NCBI GenBank assembly: GCA_016933965.1
Contig: JAFGTS010000022.1
Coordinates: 62,001-126,000, forward strand
Source: Deltaproteobacteria bacterium
GTDB lineage: Bacteria > Desulfobacterota > Syntrophia > Syntrophales > UBA2210
Direction of reading: 5' to 3'
Length of the DNA stretch: 64,000 nucleotides
Shown in pieces: positions 8,814 through 16,363 of this stretch (position 1 is the first letter of the stretch; every line of letters starts with the position of its first letter). Below the pieces are notes generated by a model that worked only from the letters and a program-made list of their open reading frames with translations, did not search any database and was not told where the DNA came from. The position numbers and the translations under genes were made by a program.

Positions 8814-9473
8814 TCAGAAATCTTCGCTTTCCACCGCACCGATGAACCCTCTGTTGAAGGTGGGGAACTCCTTGTTGAAGATCTCGTCCCAGTAATCCTT
8901 CGTCCAGAACTTATGACGGTCGAAGAAGGGGTCTTCTTTCGCGGCGCTCACGCACACGCTCACGACGATGTCCACTCCTTCGAGCACTTCCATCGCCCTC
9001 GCACCGAATCCCAGGGTGCTGAAGACCCGGCAGTGGAGTCCCAGCCGCCAGGCCATAGCGGCGGCCGCATCGGCGGCGATATTCAGGTTGATGTTCTTGA
9101 ACTGGCAACTCGGTCCGTTGGCCGTCAGCGACTCGACCTCCTCTGCCTTGTTCATTTCAGCGCAGGTGCGGTAACCGCATGCACCGCAGTTATAATTGAA
9201 ATGCGATTTTCTCGTATCCCCCAGAACCAGCAGGGCACAGGGCTCCTTGATCAATTCAACGACGAACCTGCCGTCCCGTGCGGCCAGCGGCGCCATATCG
9301 CCGAGGGAAAAACAGAATTCCGCGATCCGTTCCATCTCTTCAGTCCCGACGGCGATGATCTTGACCGTGTCTCTCCCGCCGAAGCGGAAACTGTTGTGGG
9401 CCGCGAGCGCCATCAGCTCAACGGCCCTCTCAAGGCCGTTCTGCACCAAGGTTTCCATTTCTATTATAGCCAT
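8814..9473 (-). CDS. DUF2148 (ferredoxin-domain) protein A
   Basis: This 219-residue soluble protein has a four-Cys cluster: C96, C99, C104 (NCGACGYRTCAEM) and C123 (PSCQF). This is the pattern of the DUF2148 ferredoxin-domain family, expected to hold an Fe-S centre. Its function is not established. ATG 9473 follows GGAGGAGAGGTC. A paralogue lies 17 bases upstream in the same operon, so the two may form a heterodimeric electron carrier or regulator for the acyl-CoA pathway; that is inference. Confidence 0.8.
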   Translation of the reverse strand: MAIIEMETLVQNGLERAVELMALAAHNSFRFGGRDTVKIIAVGTEEMERIAEFCFSLGDMAPLAARDGRFVVELIKEPCALLVLGDTRKSHFNYNCGACGYRTCAEMNKAEEVESLTANGPSCQFKNINLNIAADAAAAMAWRLGLHCRVFSTLGFGARAMEVLEGVDIVVSVCVSAAKEDPFFDRHKFWTKDYWDEIFNKEFPTFNRGFIGAVESEDF

Positions 9474-9490
9474 GACCTCTCCTCCTTTCC

Positions 9491-10168
9491 TCAGCTGTAG
9501 ATTGATCGGAACTGAGGCCAGAGCCGCTGAATGATACGGTCGTTCATGGTCCTCTCGTTGATCTCATCGTACCGGCGCGGGATATCCCTGAAGGGACTCT
9601 TTTCCGTGACGGACAGTCCGACGGCAAGTGCGAAACCCGTCGCCCGCGGAAGGATCCCCATCCGCATCGCCGCCAATCCCGCCGACCAGTACACGCCGTA
9701 ATCGATACCCAGGTTCCGTGCCATTGTGACAATACCGTCAATGGCATAGGCGATGTTGTTCGCTCTGAACGCGCAGAGCGGCCCCGTAAAGGCGACCCCC
9801 GGTTCGCTGGGCAGCTTTTCTTCCTCCTTCAGGTACTCGCAGGTCAACTTGCCGCACATGTTGCAGTTGATGTCGGCGGGGTCCGTGAGGCTCCTCAGGG
9901 AGGTGACGACCATGACCACATCGGCGTCACGCAGGACGGCCGCGTCCTTCTTGAAGAACTCCCAGGCCTTGTTCTCACCGGCCAGTTCTTCGACCATCTG
10001 GCAGAGGTCTTCGATGTCGCACTCATCATCGATGATGTGGGTCGTACATTCACCCACACCGCCAACACGGGGTGACGTCGTGGCCGACGCGAGAAGGAGC
10101 AGTGCCGCCAGCTTCACGGCGTCTTTCCGGTCTTCCTCGAATTGCTGCAAACTTCTCTCGATACTCAT
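9491..10168 (-). CDS. DUF2148 (ferredoxin-domain) protein B
   Basis: This 225-residue protein has the same layout as the next gene: C103, C106, C111 (NCNMCGKLTCEY) and C133 (PLCAF), counted from the longer start at 10,171. Two adjacent ATGs exist (10,171 and 10,168). The inner one has a better distance (6 bases) from AGGAGG, so it was chosen. The rest of the protein has diverged from its partner, especially the N-terminus, which suggests an old duplication with specialised subunits. It follows the SCP2-like gene by 18 bases. Confidence 0.78.
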   Translation of the reverse strand: MSIERSLQQFEEDRKDAVKLAALLLLASATTSPRVGGVGECTTHIIDDECDIEDLCQMVEELAGENKAWEFFKKDAAVLRDADVVMVVTSLRSLTDPADINCNMCGKLTCEYLKEEEKLPSEPGVAFTGPLCAFRANNIAYAIDGIVTMARNLGIDYGVYWSAGLAAMRMGILPRATGFALAVGLSVTEKSPFRDIPRRYDEINERTMNDRIIQRLWPQFRSIYS

Positions 10169-10186
10169 CATGATCCTCCTTCAGTC

Positions 10187-10579
10187 CTAAATGGGCAGAT
10201 TGAACTTCTTTGCGATGTCGGGATAGGCCTGATAGGCGGGTTTCAGCATGGGAAGCAGCTTGAGTATCTTCGGCATGGGTCCCTTTGCCTTGACAAGACC
10301 CTTCGCCAGTGCCACGGGAAGTTTGACCTGCTGGAGCCAGAACTTGTGACAGGTATCCCCGCTCAGCCACATCTGGATGGTCGGTTTCAGGTCGGCCTCA
10401 CCGCAGATGACCTTTCCTTCGTTCGACAGCCAGATATATCCGTCGGGACCATCGATGATGAACTGGATGACGATGTTCGCGTCGATGAATTTCTGACCCA
10501 TGACGGGGTCTTTCATCAAAATCTCGAACAACCCACCCAGCACCTCGTACATCTTTTCCGTACTTTCAAATACCGCCAT
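10187..10579 (-). CDS. SCP2-like lipid-binding protein
   Basis: This small 130-residue cytosolic protein resembles the sterol-carrier-protein-2 fold: an N-terminal helix, then FIIDGPDGYIWLSNEG and the KPTIQMWLSGDTCHKF segment, where the family forms the lipid tunnel. No signal peptide is seen. ATG 10,579 follows GAAGGAGGGACAGAGT. It is the first gene of the ten-gene operon and may present a hydrophobic acid or acyl-CoA to the enzymes. Recognition rests on pattern only, so confidence is moderate. Confidence 0.65.
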   Translation of the reverse strand: MAVFESTEKMYEVLGGLFEILMKDPVMGQKFIDANIVIQFIIDGPDGYIWLSNEGKVICGEADLKPTIQMWLSGDTCHKFWLQQVKLPVALAKGLVKAKGPMPKILKLLPMLKPAYQAYPDIAKKFNLPI

Positions 10580-11357
10580 ACTCTGTCCCTCCTTCTTCGT
10601 GTGATTTTGTTGATACGAACGTATTCGACATCCCCCGGGAATGCAGGGACGTGCACACAGGGTAAAACGGTAAAATTCGGAATCAGCAGGCAGCTCGTAA
10701 TGGAAGAAACATCCGGATGTCGCACGGCAAAGGCTCGATCGAAACAGGCTTTCCCGCCTGAGCGGCGGTATGTGGAAGACGACGCAGAGAGGACGGCTGC
10801 ATCCCCCCGGCCCCCCGTCCCTCCGCCGGCATCCGTTATGTCATCCGGCTGAAAGGGACAAAAACATAGTGCTTCGAACTGTGAACAACCCCCCGTTTAA
10901 CAGTTGAGAAATATACCGACAATCCCGGCAAATCACAAGAAATAATTTTTTTATCGACCGATCGAAATGCCCGCTGTTGCTTGAACCGCACCGTATCATA
11001 CGATAATTGCTGTATAACAACGCCCGGCAACCGGCATATCCCCGGCGCCGGACAGACTCCCGGGACATATTGTTTCCCGGGTAACGGCGTCACTTTTTGA
11101 CTGTAAAAGAAACCAAAATATGGTAATTATCGAACCCTGTGGGAACCGGACATTTTGTTTTCAACCGCCAGCGAAACAAGATCGGGGAGCATCTCCCATG
11201 TCTCTGCCCTTCAAGCCACAAACAACAGACCTCCTTGAAATATACAACCGATCCGTTCATGCCACTAACTGTGAAGGGATTACGGATCAGCGGATTACGG
11301 ATTAGCGGATTAGCGGATTAGCGGATTACGGGGGTTCGGGTATGAGGGGGGAATGGT
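10580..11357. other. Non-coding region between divergent transcription units
   Basis: These 778 bases have no convincing gene. They must contain the promoter of the minus-strand operon and that of the plus-strand carbonic-anhydrase-like gene, but I could not pick a clear -35/-10 pair. There is an inverted repeat CCCGGGA/TCCCGGG at about 11,059-11,081 around a nine-base AT-rich loop. The right end holds the GGATTA repeat listed separately. The part from about 10,880 to 11,040 is AT-richer than the surroundings, the likeliest place for promoters. Confidence 0.5.
11277..11330. repeat. GGATTA-type tandem repeat
   Basis: Two 15-base units (GGATTACGGATCAGC and GGATTACGGATTAGC) are followed by two 8-base units GGATTAGC and a final GGATTACG. 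It ends about 27 bases before the carbonic-anhydrase-like start codon. A related array (GGATTAC/GGATTAT) occurs at 50,802-50,830. Such degenerate heptamer/octamer arrays probably arise by slippage; no spacer structure is present, so it is not CRISPR. Confidence 0.8.
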
Positions 11358-11894
11358 ATGGTCTTGAGACCTGAAATTGACGATTCCGTTTTTATCGCCG
11401 AGGGGGTTCGAATATACGGCGACGTGAGAATCGGTGCCGGGTCGAGCCTGTGGTTCAACGCGGTCATCCGCGGTGACGAGGGACCGATCGTTATCGGCCG
11501 CGATACGAATATCCAGGACAACGTGGTCATCCATAGCGATCTCATGACGGGCACCACCATCGGCGACAACGTAACCATCGGGCACTGCGCTGTTATCCGT
11601 GGCTGCACCATCGAGGACAATGTCATGGTCGGTATGAACGCCACCGTCATGAGCAATGCCGTTATCGGTGAAGGCAGTATCATCGGCGCGAATTCCTTTA
11701 TTCCCTATAACGCGACCTATCCGGCCCACTCGCTTATCATTGGATCACCGGCCCGGTCGGTGCGGGTCCTGCGTGAAGATGAACGAGGGAATAACGCCGT
11801 AGCCGTCCTCATGTACCGGCAACTGTCTGAACGCTACCGGACGGGCGAGATTGCCGGGTACAGGAGGCATGCCGACGACTGGAAGGAGGAATAG
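11358..11894 (+). CDS. Gamma-carbonic-anhydrase-like hexapeptide-repeat protein
   Basis: This 178-residue left-handed beta-helix protein has hexapeptide repeats through about residue 120 and a C-terminal helix. In gamma carbonic anhydrases three His bind the metal. Here H59 (VVIHS) and H76 (IGHCAV) are kept, but the third position, five residues after H76, is R81 (AVIRGC). Loss of one ligand makes carbonic anhydrase activity uncertain; other members act as acyltransferases or have unknown roles. The ATG is preceded by GAGGGGGGAATGGT. It is the first gene of a plus-strand unit with the next three genes. Confidence 0.85.
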   Translation: MVLRPEIDDSVFIAEGVRIYGDVRIGAGSSLWFNAVIRGDEGPIVIGRDTNIQDNVVIHSDLMTGTTIGDNVTIGHCAVIRGCTIEDNVMVGMNATVMSNAVIGEGSIIGANSFIPYNATYPAHSLIIGSPARSVRVLREDERGNNAVAVLMYRQLSERYRTGEIAGYRRHADDWKEE

Positions 11895-11969
11895 AAAAAC
11901 AGGACGTGCCTTCACCGGGGGCCGGCACGATCGAAAAAACGGACAACCCTGATATGGAAGGAGGGAACC

Positions 11970-12497
11970 ATGCAGTGGATACGTGATGTTTACTCGAAGA
12001 TTGTCTGGCGGATCATCAGGAACAGGAGCGGTTACACCGATAGCGAGATTGATGAACTGAAAAGGACGAAATGGCTGATACCACTCACGGACATGACCAG
12101 AAGTTTCTACTGGTTCAAGGTGGAGATGGTCAAAACGAACCGGTGCACCGTGGGATGGAAAGAGGGTGACCGCCTCTACTTCGACTTTACGGGAATGCTG
12201 CTCAGGAGAAAAAGCCCCTGCCTGATCTGTCCCCACGCCATCGCCGCCCTGTCTCCGGTCATGTACACGGCGCTTGACAGGATCGGGCGGGGCGCCGACC
12301 CGACACAGCTCCAGTTCGATCATGTCTGCTGTACCGATCCCGGATACGACAAAAAGGGGCTCGGCAACAACATTATGAGGATCACCTGTGAGAAAGTCTC
12401 TCTCTGGGACTACCTCATGAACATGCTCCCCCTGCAGCCCTTTCTCTTTTACCGCGCCTGGAAGGCACGGGGGACGAACCCGGGAGGTCTGGCATGA
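11970..12497 (+). CDS. TIGR04076-like protein A
   Basis: This 175-residue protein has no signal peptide. Its central part, with KVEMVKTNRCTVGWKEGDRL followed by CLICPHAIAALSPVMYT, resembles the TIGR04076 family (CxxGHxxGD, then ICPxAxxxLxP), whose function is unknown. The conserved Cys, including the VCCTDPG stretch, suggest metal binding. ATG 11,970 follows AAGGAGGGAACC. It overlaps the next gene by four bases (ATGA), so the two are translationally coupled, and it precedes an acyl-CoA ligase. Confidence 0.6.
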   Translation: MQWIRDVYSKIVWRIIRNRSGYTDSEIDELKRTKWLIPLTDMTRSFYWFKVEMVKTNRCTVGWKEGDRLYFDFTGMLLRRKSPCLICPHAIAALSPVMYTALDRIGRGADPTQLQFDHVCCTDPGYDKKGLGNNIMRITCEKVSLWDYLMNMLPLQPFLFYRAWKARGTNPGGLA

Positions 12498-12997
12498 TGA
12501 AAGACACCGAATACCAGGAAAGAACCGCAGTTCCCCGGTCACGGCCATCTGCCCGTGACCCGGAAGCCGTCGCGGCGGCGTCACAGGTGTTGAAGGGATA
12601 TCCACTTTCGGAAGCGGAACAGGAGCTCTTTTTGCGATCCGACAAGCGAATAAACAAACTTCTGGGGATAGACAGGTACAAGGACAGGCGTATCGTCGTC
12701 GAGATAGAGGAATCGATGGCGTGCCTCGCCGGCCATACCGCCGGTGACCGGCTGTATTTCAATTCCGCGGGATTTCTCATGGTGGACGAATTAAAAAAGC
12801 CGGTCTGCGCCCGCCTGCTCAACAAGATATGGTACCGCCTGATCATGATCATGGACAGGATAGCGGATGGGACGGCGGATTATATCGGAGACGGCCGGTT
12901 CGAGGATGAGATCCTGGAAGTCCGCATGACCTGTTACGGAGCTGATTTTCCTTACGGAGACTGCGGTCAGGTGACCATGAAGGTCTCCGTGGAATAA
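12494..12997 (+). CDS. TIGR04076-like protein B
   Basis: This 167-residue protein is related to its upstream partner. The matching segment is VEIEESMACLAGHTAGDRLYF, keeping the CxxGHxxGD pattern, but the later CxxCP segment of protein A is replaced by KPVCARLL. An N-terminal extension of about 60 residues is low in complexity and charged. It starts inside the stop of protein A (ATGA overlap), which argues that A and B act together. The ligase gene follows after 39 bases. Confidence 0.55.
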   Translation: MMKDTEYQERTAVPRSRPSARDPEAVAAASQVLKGYPLSEAEQELFLRSDKRINKLLGIDRYKDRRIVVEIEESMACLAGHTAGDRLYFNSAGFLMVDELKKPVCARLLNKIWYRLIMIMDRIADGTADYIGDGRFEDEILEVRMTCYGADFPYGDCGQVTMKVSVE

Positions 12998-13036
12998 TAC
13001 GCGAATACCCCGGCATACCGGACGAAGGAGGAAACC

Positions 13037-14644
13037 ATGAACAGAGAACGAGTGGATGGCTTGTTTGCAGACGAACTCCAGACACGTTATGAGAAAACCC
13101 CCGACACGGCCATTGTGACTTTCGAGAACGGCGATTACCCCGATGAAACGGTCACCTATGCTGATCTCTTTCTGAACGGCTGCCGACTGGCAAAGTTCCT
13201 CCGCGACGCCGGTATCGGCCGGGGTGACCGCTTCAGCCTGGTCATGCGCAATCATCCCGAGTTTCTCTACGCCATGACAGCGGCGTCCCTGACGGGTGCC
13301 GTTATCGTATCCATCGACCCCCGTTCCAAGGGCGGCAAGCTGAGCTACCAGATCAAGGACTCCGGCTCAAAGGGGATTTTTCTGGCCAACGAATTCACCG
13401 AGGATGTCGAGGCAGCCCTGGCGGAGCTTCCCGATGTAAAGATACTGGGGATCTTCTATAAACCGGGTTTCGAAACACCCTTTCACGACAGGTACCCAAA
13501 TTTGAACGAACTGTTCCAGGGGCCCGAGATGCCACCGCCGGACGACAGGAACCGCGAGGCGGCGTCGGCGTTCCAGATCATCTATACATCGGGAACCACG
13601 GGCGACCCGAAGGGGGTGGTCGTCAAAGGGAACCGGCTGGCCATGTTCACGCTTGTCGCCCAGCTTGTCTGGCAATACCGGCAGGACGACAAACTCTATA
13701 CCGGCCTTTCCCTGACTCACGGCAACGCTCAGGCAGTGACCCTCACCCCTTCGCTCATGCTCGGTATTCCCTCGGTCATCAGCCGCAAGTTCACGAAGAG
13801 CAGGATCTGGGACATCTGCCGGAAACACGGCTGCACGGCCTTCTCGCTTCTGGGCGGCATGATGATGGGCATCTACAGTGAACCACGCCGTGACAACGAC
13901 GGCGACAATCCCGTGCGGCTTGTCCTCAGCGCCGGCACCCCACTGCCGATCTGGGGAGATTTCGAAAAGCGGTTCAATGTCAAGATCCACGAATGGTACG
14001 GCGCCGTGGAAGGCGGGTTCGCCCATAACCCGCCGGGAGCGGGTCCCATCGGTTCCTTTGGAAAACCGATCGAGGGGGTCATGGAGATGAAGGTCGTCCG
14101 GGAAGACGACAGTGAGTGCGAACCGGGAGAGATCGGCGAGCTGGTGTCACGGACCATCGGGCAGAAAGAAGAGGTCGTCTATCATGGAAAGAAAGACGCC
14201 TCCGAGGCAAAGACCCGCGGCGGGTGGCTGAGGACCGGTGACATGTGCCATCGCGACAAGGATGGATGGTTCTATTTCGATTTCAGGAAGGGCGGCGGCC
14301 TCCGGCGGCAGGGAGATTTTATTCAGCCGGAATACATCGAGAAGGTCCTGGCGGACCTTCCTGAAATATCCGATGTCTGCGTCTACGGCATCCCCGCTGA
14401 ATCGGGAGCACCCGGTGAAAGCGATATCGTGGCGGCCGTGGTCCCCGCACCGGGTTTCACTATCGAGCCCGCACCGGTGTTCGAAACGCTCTCGTCGCAC
14501 CTGGACAACAATTCGATCCCGTCATACCTTCAGGTCGTCGACGAGATTCCCAAGACGGCGTCGGAAAAGAACCTTGACCGGGTCCTGCGCGATGAATTCG
14601 CCAAGGATGCTTCAAATGTTTACCGGTTCGAAGAACACCGTTAA
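13037..14644 (+). CDS. AMP-binding acyl-CoA ligase, paralogue of the 7.2-8.8 kb ligase
   Basis: This is a 535-residue adenylate-forming enzyme with A3 motif IIYTSGTTGDPKGVV, EWYGAVEGGF, GWLRTGDMCHRD and the unusual A10 motif PKTASEKNLDRVLR. It aligns end to end with the ligase at 7,176-8,789, with long identical blocks such as TGLSLTHGNAQAVTL and FTKSRIWDICRK. ATG 13,037 follows GAAGGAGGAAACC. It is the last gene of the plus-strand unit starting at 11,358 and is convergent with the AhpD-like gene. Substrate is unknown; two specialised copies close together suggest related acids or a shared pathway. Confidence 0.9.
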   Translation: MNRERVDGLFADELQTRYEKTPDTAIVTFENGDYPDETVTYADLFLNGCRLAKFLRDAGIGRGDRFSLVMRNHPEFLYAMTAASLTGAVIVSIDPRSKGGKLSYQIKDSGSKGIFLANEFTEDVEAALAELPDVKILGIFYKPGFETPFHDRYPNLNELFQGPEMPPPDDRNREAASAFQIIYTSGTTGDPKGVVVKGNRLAMFTLVAQLVWQYRQDDKLYTGLSLTHGNAQAVTLTPSLMLGIPSVISRKFTKSRIWDICRKHGCTAFSLLGGMMMGIYSEPRRDNDGDNPVRLVLSAGTPLPIWGDFEKRFNVKIHEWYGAVEGGFAHNPPGAGPIGSFGKPIEGVMEMKVVREDDSECEPGEIGELVSRTIGQKEEVVYHGKKDASEAKTRGGWLRTGDMCHRDKDGWFYFDFRKGGGLRRQGDFIQPEYIEKVLADLPEISDVCVYGIPAESGAPGESDIVAAVVPAPGFTIEPAPVFETLSSHLDNNSIPSYLQVVDEIPKTASEKNLDRVLRDEFAKDASNVYRFEEHR

Positions 14645-14671
14645 TACCGGTTCTTAGCAATCGGGAAAGGT

Positions 14672-15262
14672 TTACTGTCTGCTGTTCAGCCGGCCGAGCA
14701 GGTAGGCGAGCACGGGAAGCATGGCCAGATAATAGGGAGCAAGCAGAAGGAAAATGATGATCTCATTTCCCGGGTCGCTTCCTTCAGCCGGAGATCCTTT
14801 TAAGCGGTCGAGAAAGGCGTCGACGGTGTTCCCCGCCAGGTTCCCGAAATAAATGATCTGCAGGTAGCTCAGGATATATTGCGCCTTTTTCTTTCCATAG
14901 TAATCGTAGAGCCGCTTCTCCGCCTCTTCCCGGGGGCACCCGCCTGATTCACTGTAGTGCTGCGCGAAAGCCAGAGCAACGGCTTCATCCTCCGGGAAAT
15001 AGCCCATTTCCTGGGACAGGAGCTTCTGTATTTCCGCCGATTTCACCCCATGGGTCAGAGCCATTTCACTGTGGAGCCAGGTACAGTATTTACAGGCAAG
15101 AACACCGCTGACGGCTACCATGAGTTTTTCTCTCAGGGCGTCACTGACCGTTGCGTTACGCGCATTCCTGATATAGGCGAAACCGTTTGCCCCGAGAAGG
15201 AAGAGGTCATGGAAAAAACCATCCAGGGTATTGTAAATTCTCTTGCGATGTTCGAACGACAT
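14672..15262 (-). CDS. Carboxymuconolactone decarboxylase/AhpD-like protein
   Basis: This 196-residue protein has the AhpD-type redox motif ACKYCTWLH (Cys-x-x-Cys followed three residues later by His), seen in alkylhydroperoxidase-like members of the CMD family. The C-terminus is hydrophobic (IIIFLLLAPYYLAMLPVL), so the protein may be membrane-anchored, which is unusual for the family. The ATG at 15,262 follows AAGGAGGATTGCC; an upstream in-frame start was rejected. It probably acts in thiol-based peroxide or electrophile defence, as does the peroxiredoxin-like selenoprotein nearby. Confidence 0.8.
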   Translation of the reverse strand: MSFEHRKRIYNTLDGFFHDLFLLGANGFAYIRNARNATVSDALREKLMVAVSGVLACKYCTWLHSEMALTHGVKSAEIQKLLSQEMGYFPEDEAVALAFAQHYSESGGCPREEAEKRLYDYYGKKKAQYILSYLQIIYFGNLAGNTVDAFLDRLKGSPAEGSDPGNEIIIFLLLAPYYLAMLPVLAYLLGRLNSRQ

Positions 15263-15318
15263 GGCAATCCTCCTTGATTCAAACGGTTGCATCAGGCTTA
15301 CAACGGATCGTATGCATA

Positions 15319-15666
15319 TTACATGATGCCGGGCGAAAATACATCATAAATCAGAAGTTCATCGGAAACGTCGAATATCCGGTGCTTTGTGCCGCGTGGG
15401 ACCCGTACCACCCTGCCCTTCTGCAACGGTATTTCCCCCACCCCGTCTATCCACATGGTCGCCGTGCCGGAGAGAATGAAAAGAATGTCCTCACTTCTTT
15501 CATGGACGTGTTCCGGCACCTCCTCTCCGACGGGAATTCTCACCATGAGGATCGTCGGACTGTCCGTGCCGAAACGTTCCGCAGTAACCACCTTTTTTAT
15601 GGAAACATTTTCAACAGTGGGATGGGCAACCCATGCCAGGCTTTCCGTGTCGTACATGATGTCCAT
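15319..15666 (-). CDS. Cupin-domain protein
   Basis: This is a 115-residue single-domain cupin. The first cupin motif includes PEHVHERSEDILFILSG, with metal-binding His and Glu; the second includes RVPRGTKHRIFD. ATG 15,666 follows AAGGAGATTGTC; the longer frame upstream lacks a ribosome site. Small cupins of this type bind a metal and may be enzymes or sensors; the role is unknown. It lies 56 bases upstream of the AhpD-like gene on the same strand, probably co-transcribed. Confidence 0.8.
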   Translation of the reverse strand: MDIMYDTESLAWVAHPTVENVSIKKVVTAERFGTDSPTILMVRIPVGEEVPEHVHERSEDILFILSGTATMWIDGVGEIPLQKGRVVRVPRGTKHRIFDVSDELLIYDVFSPGIM

Positions 15667-15899
15667 GACAATCTCCTTTTCCTCCGGCCGGCAGTCCACA
15701 CCGGAAAACAGCAAAAGACCTCGGGACAGTTTCACTTCCCTGGGTCCTGCTTTTTTTAGCTTATAATTGTAGCAAAGGTGGAATCATATTCACAACATGT
15801 GTTATCATCTTATACAATATTTCTAAAAATTGAGTTCGGCGTTCCGTTAGCATGTCCGTGAGCGCCGTGAAGTCACGGTCTTTACCGACAGGGGGAATC

Positions 15900-16274
15900 A
15901 TGCTTGAACACATCGGCATCACCGTCAACAGGAAAAAAGATATTGAGGCATTTTACAAAGGTGTGCTGGGACTGAAGGAGATCCACACATTCGAGGTTGC
16001 CGAAGAGGAGTCGGAAAAACTGTTCGGTATAAAAGGCGGGGCGCTCGTAACGCTTCTCGCCCGCGGCAACTTTCGAATGGAGGTATTCCTGACAAGAAGG
16101 AAACAACGGCCGGCGTACAATCACCTGTGCATCTCGGTCCGTGACAGGGAGAGCCTCATCGCAAAAGCGGACGCCCTCGGCTATTCCATGACGAAGCTCG
16201 CCCGGCAATCAAAGGAAAGCCTCGTGTTCCTGAAGGACGGTTCCGGCAACACATTTGAGATAAAAAGCCGCTGA
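15900..16274 (+). CDS. VOC (glyoxalase/dioxygenase-fold) protein
   Basis: This 124-residue protein starts MLEHIGITVNRKKD and ends VFLKDGSGNTFEIK, the beta-alpha-beta-beta-beta pattern of the vicinal oxygen chelate fold. Methylmalonyl-CoA epimerase, glyoxalase I and dioxygenases share this fold. His4 and a Glu near the C-terminus could be metal ligands. The ATG at 15,900 has AGGGGG just upstream. It stands 89 bases before the peroxiredoxin-like selenoprotein on the same strand. Exact activity is not assignable. Confidence 0.75.
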   Translation: MLEHIGITVNRKKDIEAFYKGVLGLKEIHTFEVAEEESEKLFGIKGGALVTLLARGNFRMEVFLTRRKQRPAYNHLCISVRDRESLIAKADALGYSMTKLARQSKESLVFLKDGSGNTFEIKSR

Positions 16275-16363
16275 GCATCAGGCTGTAGGGACCGGTCTGC
16301 ATTACGAATGCGACAAGGCGATTCCCGGTCCGGGTGAAAAATACAGAAAGTGAGGGAACGGTC

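Noticed and set aside
11277-11330. GGATTA array as a CRISPR
   Set aside because: Units are contiguous, 7-15 bases long, without spacers or cas genes.
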